64,000 bases of DNA from Paludibacteraceae bacterium (GTDB taxonomy: Bacteria > Bacteroidota > Bacteroidia > Bacteroidales > Paludibacteraceae). Positions 8,125-16,403 of this stretch are shown here, piece after piece. A program made the translations under genes and the position numbers. Under the pieces are notes generated by a model. The model saw only the letters and a program-made list of their open reading frames with translations, was not told the DNA's origin and searched no databases. Location of the stretch: the NCBI GenBank assembly GCA_024401495.1, contig JAKSKW010000005.1, positions 41,228 through 105,227 of the forward strand. Reading direction: 5' to 3'. The first letter of the stretch is position 1. Every line of letters begins with the position of its first letter.

Positions 8125-9333
8125 TTAAATGTCCTTTGCTTCGTCTGCGTGGTTAGTGTAGAACACTCTCAATGGAACTGAAGTCACCTTGATGAATCCC
8201 TTAGCGTCCTCGCTTGTCCATCCCTTGTTCATCTCACCGTACTCACCGAACTTAGTCTTAACCAAGTCGTCCTTAGAATCAACACCAACTGTTGAGAATG
8301 TGTAAGGACGAAGCTCAAGAATAACCTCACCGTTTACGTGGCGCTGGCTCTCCTGAAGCATAGCCTCGATGTCGCGCATTACTGGCTCAAGATACTGGCT
8401 CTCGTGTAGGAACATTCCGTACCAGTTTGCAACCTGATCCTTCCAGTACTGCTGCCACTTAGATAGTGTGTACTTCTCCAAGAACTTGTGAGCGCCGATG
8501 ATTACCATTGGAGCTGCTGCCTCGAATCCTACACGTCCCTTGATACCGATGATAGTGTCACCTACGTGCATATCACGACCGATACCGTATGCTGCTGCGA
8601 TCTTCTCAACCTCCTGGATTGCTGCGATCTTGTCTGTGTACTCCTTACCGTTAACTGAGCAGATCTCACCGTTCTTGAAACCAAGCTTCAAACGCTCGCT
8701 TCCAGTCTTAGTTACCTGCTTCAAGTATGCTGTCTCAGGCAAACCTTCGCGTGAGTCAAGAATCTCACCACCACAGATTGAAGTTCCCCAGATACCTACG
8801 TTGTAAGAATACTTCAACTTAGTCCAGTCTGCTGCGAAACCGTGCTGGTTCAAGTAGTCGATCTCATACTGACGAGTAAGAGCCATATCACGAGTTAGAG
8901 TAATGATCTCTACGTTTGGAGACATTACCAAGAAAGTCATGTCGAAACGTACCTGGTCGTTACCTGCACCTGTTGATCCGTGAGCGATTGCGTCTGCACC
9001 GATCTCGTTTGCGTAACGTGAGATAGCCATGCCCTGGAAAATACGCTCTGAAGATACAGAGATTGGGTAAGTACCGTTTCTCAATACGTTACCGAATACC
9101 ATGAACTTCAAGCTCTTCTCGTAGTACTCTTTTGTAACGTCAAGAGTGACATATTTAACAGCGCCCAACTTGTAGGCGTTCTCCTCGTTCTGCTTTAGCT
9201 GCTCCTCGCTGAAACCACCTGTGTTTGCGCAAGCTGCGTATACATCGTAACCCTTCTCTTTAGCTAGGTACATCACTGTGAAGGATGTATCCAAACCGCC
9301 ACTGAATGCGACTACTACCTTTTTGTTTGCCAT
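8125..9333 (-). CDS. argG: Argininosuccinate synthase
   Basis: 402 residues, the usual length. ATP-dependent ligation of citrulline and aspartate to argininosuccinate. The ATP-pyrophosphatase loop AFSGGLDTS is at residues 9-17. Other conserved stretches include HGSTGAGNDQVRF and SVSSERIFQGMA. It is the third gene of argR-GNAT-argG, with an 11-bp gap to the GNAT gene and terminators after its stop. In many Bacteroidales argC and argD follow argG; here the operon ends instead. Regulation by the ArgR encoded at the head of the cluster is likely. Confidence 0.97.
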   Translation of the reverse strand: MANKKVVVAFSGGLDTSFTVMYLAKEKGYDVYAACANTGGFSEEQLKQNEENAYKLGAVKYVTLDVTKEYYEKSLKFMVFGNVLRNGTYPISVSSERIFQGMAISRYANEIGADAIAHGSTGAGNDQVRFDMTFLVMSPNVEIITLTRDMALTRQYEIDYLNQHGFAADWTKLKYSYNVGIWGTSICGGEILDSREGLPETAYLKQVTKTGSERLKLGFKNGEICSVNGKEYTDKIAAIQEVEKIAAAYGIGRDMHVGDTIIGIKGRVGFEAAAPMVIIGAHKFLEKYTLSKWQQYWKDQVANWYGMFLHESQYLEPVMRDIEAMLQESQRHVNGEVILELRPYTFSTVGVDSKDDLVKTKFGEYGEMNKGWTSEDAKGFIKVTSVPLRVFYTNHADEAKDI

Positions 9334-9344
9334 TTTTATTTAGC

Positions 9345-10052
9345 TTATTTAAATAAAGACTTTATCTTATCTAGCAGAGTCTTAGACTCCTTTGCTGGCA
9401 ACTTGTATGGCATTGGACCATACTTTGCCTCAATTGTTTCTTTGCATGTTGGGTCGAGATCCAACTCCTTCTGAGCGATCGCTAAACAATCAGGATCATT
9501 AGGATCGAACAACATACCTGTGCAGATGCAGTATCTTCTGTCTGTACGCTGAAGTACATCGAAGTTCACACATCCCTCACAACCATGCCAAAAACTTTCG
9601 TCGTTTGTCAACTGAGCGAATGTCACTGGTTTGTAGCCATGCTGTGTGTTAAGCTTCATCACCGCAGCACCACTTGTAAGACTGAAAATCTTAGCTTCTG
9701 GCCAACGTGAACGTGCCAATGAGAATGTCATGTGTTTGATGCGACGTGCCAATCCCAAACCACGATATCTGTCTGGTACAATCAATCCTGACGTTGTGAC
9801 ATATTGTTTGTTGTCCCACGTCTCAATGTAGCTAAAACCTGCAAAGTCATCACCACACAAAGCCAACACGGCTTTGCCTTCAATCATCTTTTGCTTTACG
9901 TATTCTGGATTACGCTTGGCAATACCTGTACCACGCACTTTAGCAGCAGCGGCTATAGTCTCCAAAATCTCGTCGACGTAGTGCACGTGGCTCTCGTCGG
10001 CAAGCACAATTCTTATTTCTGGTTTTTGCTTTTGATCTTGAATCTGATCCAT
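9345..10052 (-). CDS. GNAT acyltransferase of the arginine cluster
   Basis: 235 residues. The acyl-CoA loop RYRGLGLARRI is at 95-105, typical of GNAT enzymes. A C-terminal cluster C158/C161/C175/C177 (WHGCEGCV ... RYCICTG) could bind metal. The gene sits between argR and argG with about 10-bp gaps, the arrangement seen in other Bacteroidetes. There arginine synthesis runs on N-succinylated intermediates, so this could be the first-step acyl-glutamate synthase. That role is inference from position. The start at 10052 overlaps neither neighbour. Confidence 0.8.
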   Translation of the reverse strand: MDQIQDQKQKPEIRIVLADESHVHYVDEILETIAAAAKVRGTGIAKRNPEYVKQKMIEGKAVLALCGDDFAGFSYIETWDNKQYVTTSGLIVPDRYRGLGLARRIKHMTFSLARSRWPEAKIFSLTSGAAVMKLNTQHGYKPVTFAQLTNDESFWHGCEGCVNFDVLQRTDRRYCICTGMLFDPNDPDCLAIAQKELDLDPTCKETIEAKYGPMPYKLPAKESKTLLDKIKSLFK

Positions 10053-10062
10053 TGCTAATGAA

Positions 10063-10527
10063 TTAATCTTTCTTCAATGTTGGAATAAACTTGCTAAGCG
10101 ACTCGATCACCGCACGCTTAGTCATTCCCTCTTTCATCACACATACCACAGTGTCCTCTCCAGCTACAGTTCCGATGATGACGTCGGATGCCTCATCGTC
10201 GATTCTATATGCCATACTGCTCGCGTATCCCGCACGTGTATGGATGACAAGGATGTTTCCAGAAAAATCAATTGTTACGGCGGCACTGGTTAGGTATGCT
10301 GCATGTGCATCCGCCTGTTCGTCGTTAGCTGGAAGCTTATAGCAATATCCTCCGTCGACAGACGGCGTCTTTACCACTTTCATCGCTTTCAAATCACGCG
10401 ACAAAGTGGCCTGAGTCAAGTTGAACCCTTTGTTTGTCAAAAGCTGGAGCAATTCGTCCTGGCTTCCGACTTTTGTTGTTGCTATAATCTCCTGTATTAC
10501 TGAGATTCTTCTGTTTTTGTTTTTCAC
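10063..10527 (-). CDS. argR: Arginine repressor ArgR
   Basis: 154 residues. The N-terminal winged-helix half is recognisable by GSQDELLQLLTNKGFNLTQATLSRDLK. The C-terminal oligomerisation and arginine-binding half carries GNILVIHTRAGYASSMAYRID and GTVAGEDTVV, with the GT.AG.DT signature. It heads the argR-GNAT-argG operon and probably represses it, sensing arginine. An AT-rich inverted repeat upstream (10650-10703) is a candidate operator. Confidence 0.95.
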   Translation of the reverse strand: MKNKNRRISVIQEIIATTKVGSQDELLQLLTNKGFNLTQATLSRDLKAMKVVKTPSVDGGYCYKLPANDEQADAHAAYLTSAAVTIDFSGNILVIHTRAGYASSMAYRIDDEASDVIIGTVAGEDTVVCVMKEGMTKRAVIESLSKFIPTLKKD

Positions 10528-10649
10528 TGTCGCTTCAATTTATGCTCGCAACTCGACCATTATTTGCTCGAAATATATGATAACACGTTGCTTATGAACA
10601 AATTAAGTATCTGTGAGGTGTTTTGCGATTTTTATGTTGCAAAACACTA

Positions 10650-10703
10650 TGCAAAAATATACAAAAAAGACATACAATATTCATTTTATGTATATTTTTT
10701 GCA
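10650..10703. promoter_or_regulatory. AT-rich inverted repeat upstream of argR, candidate ArgR operator
   Basis: TGCAAAAATATAC (10650-10662) is repeated in inverse at 10690-10703 with one base inserted. The intervening DNA contains TGAATATTGTATG on the minus strand, weakly like an ARG box. Position and symmetry support a regulatory role; identity is uncertain. Confidence 0.35.
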
Positions 10704-10731
10704 AAAAAACAATCAAAATTTATAGTCTTTG

Positions 10732-10757
10732 TTTTTGTCAACGTTAACGTCAACGTT
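10732..10757 (-). repeat. Phased hexamer tract after queF
   Basis: On the queF sense strand the stop is followed by AACGTT, GACGTT, AACGTT, GACAAA and similar hexamers. It is the same family and orientation as the tracts after proB, ispD, thyA and the CAP gene. Confidence 0.7.
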
Positions 10758-11226
10758 ATCTATTATCGATAGTCTCTGGGTTCATGTCATGCCTGATGAG
10801 TCGGTACTCTGCCATCTCCGCATATTTAGTGCCGGGCATACCGTAGTTGCAGTATGGATCGATGCTGATTCCACCGCGTGGCATGAACTTTCCCCACACC
10901 TCAATATACTTCGGATCCATCAGTTTGATAAGGTCCTTCATGATGATGTTGACGCAGTCTTCGTGGAAGTCTCCGTGGTTGCGGAAACTGAACAAGTATA
11001 GCTTCAGACTCTTGCTCTCCACCATCTTGACATTGGGTATGTAGCTGATGTAGATTGTGGCGAAGTCTGGCTGACCTGTGATGGGGCAGAGGCTTGTGAA
11101 TTCCGGGCAGTTGAACTTTACCCAGTAGTCGTTGCCCTGGTGTTTGTTGTCGAAGGTCTCAAGCACCGATGGGTTGTAGTCAGACGAGTATGTCGTCTGC
11201 TTGTTGCCAAGTTGAGTTAATGACAT
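10756..11226 (-). CDS. queF: NADPH-dependent preQ0 reductase QueF
   Basis: 156 residues, the short single-domain QueF. It reduces 7-cyano-7-deazaguanine to preQ1 for queuosine tRNA modification. The active-site Cys is C47 in [14 protein letters not shown], with D54. The NADPH-binding ESKSLKLY motif is at 70-77, followed by [10 protein letters not shown]. It lies 8 bp after queC, so the two are one transcript. A hexamer tract begins at its stop. Confidence 0.97.
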   Translation of the reverse strand: MSLTQLGNKQTTYSSDYNPSVLETFDNKHQGNDYWVKFNCPEFTSLCPITGQPDFATIYISYIPNVKMVESKSLKLYLFSFRNHGDFHEDCVNIIMKDLIKLMDPKYIEVWGKFMPRGGISIDPYCNYGMPGTKYAEMAEYRLIRHDMNPETIDNR

Positions 11227-11234
11227 ATTATGAC

Positions 11235-11888
11235 TTATTTCTTTGTCTGCAAATATTTTTCCAATCCGGCTTTACGTAGTCGGCATGCCGGACACTCTCC
11301 ACATCCGTCTGCTGGGATGCCGTTGTAGCATGTAAGTGTTTTGTTTCTTACCAAGTCGAGTACTCCAAGCTCATCCGATAGCTGCCATACTGCTGCCTTG
11401 TCTCTCCACATAAGTGGTGTGTGGATCTCGATATCGTAATCAAGTGCAAGAGCGACGGCTGCGTTGGCTGCCTTGATGAATGTGTTTCTGCAGTCTGGAT
11501 AGCCGCTGTAGTCAGCTTCCGACACTCCAGTCACAAGGTGGTGCGCACCGATTGTATATGCGTATACTGCCGCGTATGTCAAGAAAATAAGGTTTCTGCC
11601 GGCGACGAAGGTGTTTGGCAATTCGTCGGCTGGCTTCTCCTTGCATACGTCGATGGAAGAGTCGGTAAGTGAGTTATGGTGAAGGTTGGCGATGGTGTCG
11701 ATCTTATGGATGACGTAAGGTACGCCAGCTTCTTTTGCTATTGCTGTTGCAATCTCATTTTCCAACACATGTTTCTGACCGTAGTTGAATCCGATTGCAT
11801 ACACTTTGTCGAAATTCTTTTTTGCCCAATAAAGGCAAGTTGTTGAATCTTGTCCGCCGGACAATAATACTACCGCTGTTTTTTCCAT
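11235..11888 (-). CDS. queC: 7-cyano-7-deazaguanine synthase QueC
   Basis: 217 residues. ATP-dependent conversion of carboxy-deazaguanine to preQ0. The PP-loop is [11 protein letters not shown] (8-18). Zinc ligands are C187, C196, C199 and C202 (GCGECPAC). It has its own -7 box (TAACTTTG, minus strand 11915-11908), which overlaps the end of the upstream acyltransferase gene, so queC-queF can be expressed independently. Confidence 0.97.
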   Translation of the reverse strand: MEKTAVVLLSGGQDSTTCLYWAKKNFDKVYAIGFNYGQKHVLENEIATAIAKEAGVPYVIHKIDTIANLHHNSLTDSSIDVCKEKPADELPNTFVAGRNLIFLTYAAVYAYTIGAHHLVTGVSEADYSGYPDCRNTFIKAANAAVALALDYDIEIHTPLMWRDKAAVWQLSDELGVLDLVRNKTLTCYNGIPADGCGECPACRLRKAGLEKYLQTKK

Positions 11889-11912
11889 ATCATTAAATTT
11901 GACGGTGCAAAG

Positions 11913-12983
11913 TTACGATTTTTTTGTCAATTTTGAATATGCGTTTTGCAACCCTTTCTGTACGAATTGTAAGAACAATTTGTCTATTATAATTGACGCG
12001 ATAAGCGATACTATAAAGAGTACTATGAATGTGACAAAGACGTATAACGGATAATCTGTAAAGATCGTTTTCCAGTTGTCTTTCGCTAGGAACTCCAATA
12101 GCATGTAATGGATAAGGTAGACAGGGAAGGAATATTTTCCTAAGAAGATAATCACCTTGTCGCCTTTCTGTCCAGTCACATTGTAAACCTCACAGATGAT
12201 GATCCACAATGCAATGACTTCGAATAGATAGAAAGGGGAGAAGTCGTTTATGAACTGCGAGTATCCGAGTTTTATGACCTGTATACGTGCAAATGCGAAG
12301 GAGATGAGTCCGATCACTATCAGTCTCTTCTTTCCGAAATATTTGATCACTCTGTCGATCACACCTCCAAGGAAGAAGTAGAAATGAAAGTTGCCGAATG
12401 GTGATTCGTAGGCAAACCATCCTGAGATCAATGGTCCGAATGAGAACAATGTAAGATGGATGAGTCCGATTGCAAAAAAGATAACCATCACTTTGTCTGA
12501 CATCTCTCTGAATGCCTTGGCAAATATTGGTGCCAACATTAGGTCAAACACTATGGTGAACATGAACCAGTAATGTCTGTGTGTGAACCTGTCTGTGATA
12601 TTATAGAAAAATGATTTGCCGAGATCACTAGTGTTTTGTGTGTATATGGCGTATGCTATTGTCTCTATTGCCATGTATAGAAACATTGGCAATAGCAGAT
12701 AGATTACTTTCTTGAAGTAGTAGTCTCTGTATGAGTGTCTGTTTTCATCGAAAGTCAAAGCGAACTTTCCACTTAGGATGAAGAACAATCCGTTGCATAG
12801 TAGGAATGTCGACGAGAACGATTCTCTCACTAGTGATCCATTTGCGAAGAATGATTCTTGATTTACATAAGTGGCGTTGACGTGGACCAACAATACTAAC
12901 ATGATTGACAATACTCTCACCAACTCGTATCGCGCGTCTCTTTTGCTTTTCTGAATTACGGTAGTCTGAACATTATTTTCCAT
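11913..12983 (-). CDS. Acyltransferase-3 family membrane protein
   Basis: 356 residues, about ten hydrophobic segments, of the OafA/NodX-like acyltransferase-3 family that moves acyl groups onto sugars or lipids. The first membrane helix carries the family's R-x10-H signature (R23 ... H34 in ELVRVLSIMLVLLVHVN), so it is likely active. It lies 11 bp after a paralogue in the same direction. The substrate is unknown; surface polysaccharide or lipid is the usual guess. Confidence 0.85.
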   Translation of the reverse strand: MENNVQTTVIQKSKRDARYELVRVLSIMLVLLVHVNATYVNQESFFANGSLVRESFSSTFLLCNGLFFILSGKFALTFDENRHSYRDYYFKKVIYLLLPMFLYMAIETIAYAIYTQNTSDLGKSFFYNITDRFTHRHYWFMFTIVFDLMLAPIFAKAFREMSDKVMVIFFAIGLIHLTLFSFGPLISGWFAYESPFGNFHFYFFLGGVIDRVIKYFGKKRLIVIGLISFAFARIQVIKLGYSQFINDFSPFYLFEVIALWIIICEVYNVTGQKGDKVIIFLGKYSFPVYLIHYMLLEFLAKDNWKTIFTDYPLYVFVTFIVLFIVSLIASIIIDKLFLQFVQKGLQNAYSKLTKKS

Positions 12984-12994
12984 ATTCCTTCTGC

Positions 12995-14035
12995 TTACTT
13001 AATGTTGTTGAAACCTCTGCATATATGGTACAAACCAATGCGTACAAATCTGAAAACAACTGTATCCAATATTACTGATGACACAAATGTCAAGGCAAAC
13101 ATTGCAGCTGTACCTGCGCATATAAATAGCCAGAAATTGTCAGTTGGCAATATTCCGTATTCAACAAGTCGTTTCATTATGATGCCCTGGATCATACACA
13201 TTAAGAAGGTGTATTTTCCTACGAATGTCAAGGCGGTGTTGGATACTTTGTTACCGTCTTTATATAGCGATGTCAACAATGTATATACAGCCAATGCAAA
13301 GAAGATGAAGAATGGAGAAATGTCGTATCTCTCTCCATATGTGCCTAACCACTTTGTCTGCATGACGATGATTGGAAATGACACTGCACCTGCAATGTAT
13401 AGTTTGTTTTTGCCGATGATCTCTGTTAGTTTGTCCGACATTCCTCCCAAGAAGAAATAGAACATCAAGTTTCCAAACTGGTTGGCGTATGAGAATTTCG
13501 CCTCTGGTACCAGTGGCACATAGTATGAGCAGATGCTATAGATGATTCCTATGGCAAAGAAACTGATGACTGCTCTGTCCGATATATCCTTGAATGCAAG
13601 GGATAGCACCGGTGCCAAAAGAATATAGAATGTCACGTTGTACATGAACCAGTAGTGCAGGTTGTTGAATGCGGCTGCGGCAAACGGCAAGAAATTAAAG
13701 AAATTGAATTCGTTGGCTGTCGCAATAAAATCGAGATAGTAGTGGGCCAACATGATGCAGAACAATGGTATCAAGATAAATACCATCTTCTTGAAGTAGA
13801 ACTCTTTTAACGATGTCTTGCTGAAGTCCAGAGTCAGCGCAAAGCGTCCACTGAGCAGCAGGAAGAGTGGGGCTGCAAGTTCATTGACTACTGAAAAAAT
13901 GGTATGGCAAATGCCAGAATGGTCCATTACATCGTTCGACGGGAATGCACGGGCAACGTAGTATGATATCACGAGCACCGTCGCAAATATCCTTACCAAT
14001 TCAAATTTGGCGTCTCTTTTTGAGGTTGTAAACAT
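12995..14035 (-). CDS. Acyltransferase-3 family paralogue, likely catalytically altered
   Basis: 346 residues, same fold and start (KRDAKFELVRIF) as its downstream neighbour, with many membrane helices. At the position of the catalytic His of R-x10-H it has Tyr (R15 ... Y26), so it is probably inactive or changed in mechanism. It may act as a partner or regulator of the neighbour, or be decaying; the frame is intact over its full length, which argues against decay. A -7-like TACCTTTG on the minus strand (14117-14110) lies 75 bp upstream. Confidence 0.8.
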   Translation of the reverse strand: MFTTSKRDAKFELVRIFATVLVISYYVARAFPSNDVMDHSGICHTIFSVVNELAAPLFLLLSGRFALTLDFSKTSLKEFYFKKMVFILIPLFCIMLAHYYLDFIATANEFNFFNFLPFAAAAFNNLHYWFMYNVTFYILLAPVLSLAFKDISDRAVISFFAIGIIYSICSYYVPLVPEAKFSYANQFGNLMFYFFLGGMSDKLTEIIGKNKLYIAGAVSFPIIVMQTKWLGTYGERYDISPFFIFFALAVYTLLTSLYKDGNKVSNTALTFVGKYTFLMCMIQGIIMKRLVEYGILPTDNFWLFICAGTAAMFALTFVSSVILDTVVFRFVRIGLYHICRGFNNIK

Positions 14036-14223
14036 AAACCTTATTTGACTTTTATTATGTGTTTATTTATTATGTTTTTTCTGCATTCTGTTATACGAAT
14101 GGAATTTTGCAAAGGTAAGAAATAATTTTTATTTCATTGATATTCGAAAAAACGGATTCGACGACTATCGCAAAAACAATTCTTGCAAATAAAAAGAGGC
14201 AATTATCCAACACTTGAAAGCGG

Positions 14224-14268
14224 ACCCTTTGCAATCCTCATTTTGGGACAACTGCTATATAATCTCCA
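14224..14268 (+). repeat. Partial copy of the dispersed ~110-bp repeat
   Basis: Carries the CCCTTTGCAATCCTCATTTT ... ACAACTGCTATATAATCTCC end of the element seen in full at 52404-52513 and, inverted, at 55195-55309. Confidence 0.85.
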
Positions 14269-14272
14269 ATAA

Positions 14273-14302
14273 AAAAGGCGTCTTTTTCAAGACGCCTTTT
14301 GT
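14273..14302 (-). terminator. Terminator of acyl-CoA carboxylase operon
   Basis: AAAGGCGTCTT / AAGACGCCTTT stem with T-run on the minus strand, 10 bp after the carboxyltransferase stop. Confidence 0.85.
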
Positions 14303-14311
14303 TGGAAATAT

Positions 14312-15847
14312 TTATAGTGGAATGTTTCCGTGTTTCTTTGCTGGGTTCTGGCGATTCTTTGTCTGCGCCATATCCAAGCTCTGAATAATCTTCTGACGTG
14401 TCTGAGAAGGAAGGATGATCTCATCAACATAACCAAGCTCTGCAGCTCTGTATGGGTTTGAGAATGTCTTCTCGTACTGTGCCAATGTCTGAGCTCTCTC
14501 TTCGCCCTCCTGCTTTCTGTAAAGAATGTTTACCGCACCCTCTGCACCAAGCACTGCGATCTCTGCGCTAGGATAAGCCAAGTTGACGTCGGTTCCGATA
14601 TTCTTAGAAGCCAACACAATGTAAGCACCACCGTAAGCCTTACGAGTGATAAGTGTAACCTTAGGCACTGTAGCCTCAACGTAAGCGTAAACGATCTTAG
14701 CTCCGTGACGGATGATACCGTTGTGCTCCTGAGTGCAGCCTGGTAGGAATCCAGGAACGTCCTCAAGAGTGACGATTGGAATATTGAAACAGTCGCAGAA
14801 ACGAATGAATCTTGCTGCCTTATCTGAAGAGTCGATGTCAAGTACACCTGCCTGGAATGCTGGCTGGTCTGCTACGATACCGACTGTCTTGCCTGCCATG
14901 TGGGCGAAACCAACGATGATGTTCTGAGCAAAGCTCTTGTGAACCTCGAAGAAATTACCGTCGTCGACGATGCTCTCGATAAGCTCGATCATATCGTAAG
15001 GCTTGCTTGGATCCTCTGGGATCAACTCGTTCAAAGACTCGTCCTCACGCATTGGATCATCCATTGTTGCTGCGTATGGGCACTCCTCGAAGTTGTTAGA
15101 AGGCAAGAAGCTCAATAGCTCACGTACCATCATCAAAGTATCCTCTTCTGTGTCGCCTACGAAGTGAGCAACACCAGACTTAGATGCGTGTACTGCAGCA
15201 CCACCAAGACCTTCCTTGTCGATATCCTCGTGAGTCACTGTCTTTACAACATCCGGACCAGTAACGAACATGTGGCTCTTCTCCTTCACCATGAAGATGA
15301 AGTCTGTCAATGCTGGAGAGTAGCAAGCACCTCCGGCACATGGTCCCATGATTACTGAAATCTGAGGAATAACACCTGATGATATAGTGTTCTGGTAGAA
15401 GATGTCACCGTAACCTGCTAGGGCAGACACACCCTCCTGGATACGAGCACCACCAGAGTCGTTGATTGCGATGATAGGAGCACCCATCTTCAACGCAAGA
15501 CGCTGCACCTTTGTGATCTTGTTCGCATTAGTACGGCTCAATGAACCTCCAAGTACTGTGAAGTCGTATGCGTAAACGTATACCAAACGACCATCGATCT
15601 TACCGTAACCTGAAACGATACCGTCGCCGCTAATCTTTTTCTTATCAAGACCGAAGTTAGAACAATTGTGGATAACAAACTTATCGATCTCTACAAATGT
15701 ACCCTTGTCAAGAAGAACATCAATTCTCTCTCTTGCAGTAAGCTTGCCCTGCTCGTGCTGCTTGTCGATCTTGTCCTGACCGCCGCCTAGCTCTGCAATT
15801 CGGCTAAACTCGTTAAACTCTTCGAGTACTACTTTTCTGTCTCTCAT
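14312..15847 (-). CDS. Acyl-CoA (propionyl-CoA type) carboxylase, carboxyltransferase subunit
   Basis: 511 residues of the PccB/MmdA family, which transfers CO2 between biotin and an acyl-CoA. Recognisable parts are NDSGGARIQEG, GPCAGGACYSPALTDF and, in the C-terminal half, LEDVPGFLPGCTQEHNGIIRHGAK and GGAYIVLASK. It is the third gene of a biotin carboxylase-BCCP-carboxyltransferase operon (16-bp gap), so the subunits work as one enzyme. Propionyl-CoA carboxylation in the succinate/propionate route is the likeliest role. A methylmalonyl-CoA decarboxylase is less likely because a biotin carboxylase is present. Confidence 0.92.
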   Translation of the reverse strand: MRDRKVVLEEFNEFSRIAELGGGQDKIDKQHEQGKLTARERIDVLLDKGTFVEIDKFVIHNCSNFGLDKKKISGDGIVSGYGKIDGRLVYVYAYDFTVLGGSLSRTNANKITKVQRLALKMGAPIIAINDSGGARIQEGVSALAGYGDIFYQNTISSGVIPQISVIMGPCAGGACYSPALTDFIFMVKEKSHMFVTGPDVVKTVTHEDIDKEGLGGAAVHASKSGVAHFVGDTEEDTLMMVRELLSFLPSNNFEECPYAATMDDPMREDESLNELIPEDPSKPYDMIELIESIVDDGNFFEVHKSFAQNIIVGFAHMAGKTVGIVADQPAFQAGVLDIDSSDKAARFIRFCDCFNIPIVTLEDVPGFLPGCTQEHNGIIRHGAKIVYAYVEATVPKVTLITRKAYGGAYIVLASKNIGTDVNLAYPSAEIAVLGAEGAVNILYRKQEGEERAQTLAQYEKTFSNPYRAAELGYVDEIILPSQTRQKIIQSLDMAQTKNRQNPAKKHGNIPL

Positions 15848-15863
15848 AGATTAATTATTTGAA

Positions 15864-16388
15864 TTAAGCATTCTCAGGAGCATCCATTAGTGTGATAAGT
15901 GTCTGGTCGCCGTTGATGACGTCGCCCTCTTTCACTAGGATATCCTTGATAACGCAATCTCTTTTCACCTTGTAGTCGCTCTGCATCTTCATTGCCTCAA
16001 CAACGATAACGCTCTGACCGTTCTTTACTGCCTCTCCCTTCTCAACTAGGATCTTAACAACCTTACCTGGCATTGGTGAGAACACACGGTCCTGCGATTC
16101 GCTTGCGTCGCCCTTCTTTCTGTTCTGCAGATATTTAGCCTGCTGGTCTACGATTTCAACTGGGAAAGTGTTGAAGTGAGTGTTCACCTGATAGCTCTTT
16201 CCTCCCTTTTCTCTCTTAAACTCAGCGTTATAGCTACGTCCATTGTTTGTGATGATTGAGCAACTTCCGTTCTCTGCCATCACGATGTCGACTTCGTAAG
16301 TCTTATCGTCAATCTTGATAGTGACCTTGTTGTCCTCTTTGCTGATAAGTTCAACTTCAGCCACACGGTTTCCTACATGTACTTCCAT
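15864..16388 (-). CDS. Biotin carboxyl carrier protein of acyl-CoA carboxylase
   Basis: 174 residues. The C-terminal biotinyl domain (about 100-172) carries the biotinylation motif VEAMKMQS with K134. SPMPGKVVKILVEKGEAVKNG is the preceding hammerhead. The N-terminal about 90 residues are an extra beta-rich region seen in Bacteroidetes versions. It swings CO2 between the flanking subunits. Confidence 0.95.
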   Translation of the reverse strand: MEVHVGNRVAEVELISKEDNKVTIKIDDKTYEVDIVMAENGSCSIITNNGRSYNAEFKREKGGKSYQVNTHFNTFPVEIVDQQAKYLQNRKKGDASESQDRVFSPMPGKVVKILVEKGEAVKNGQSVIVVEAMKMQSDYKVKRDCVIKDILVKEGDVINGDQTLITLMDAPENA

Positions 16389-16403
16389 TTTATCGACTCG
16401 TTA

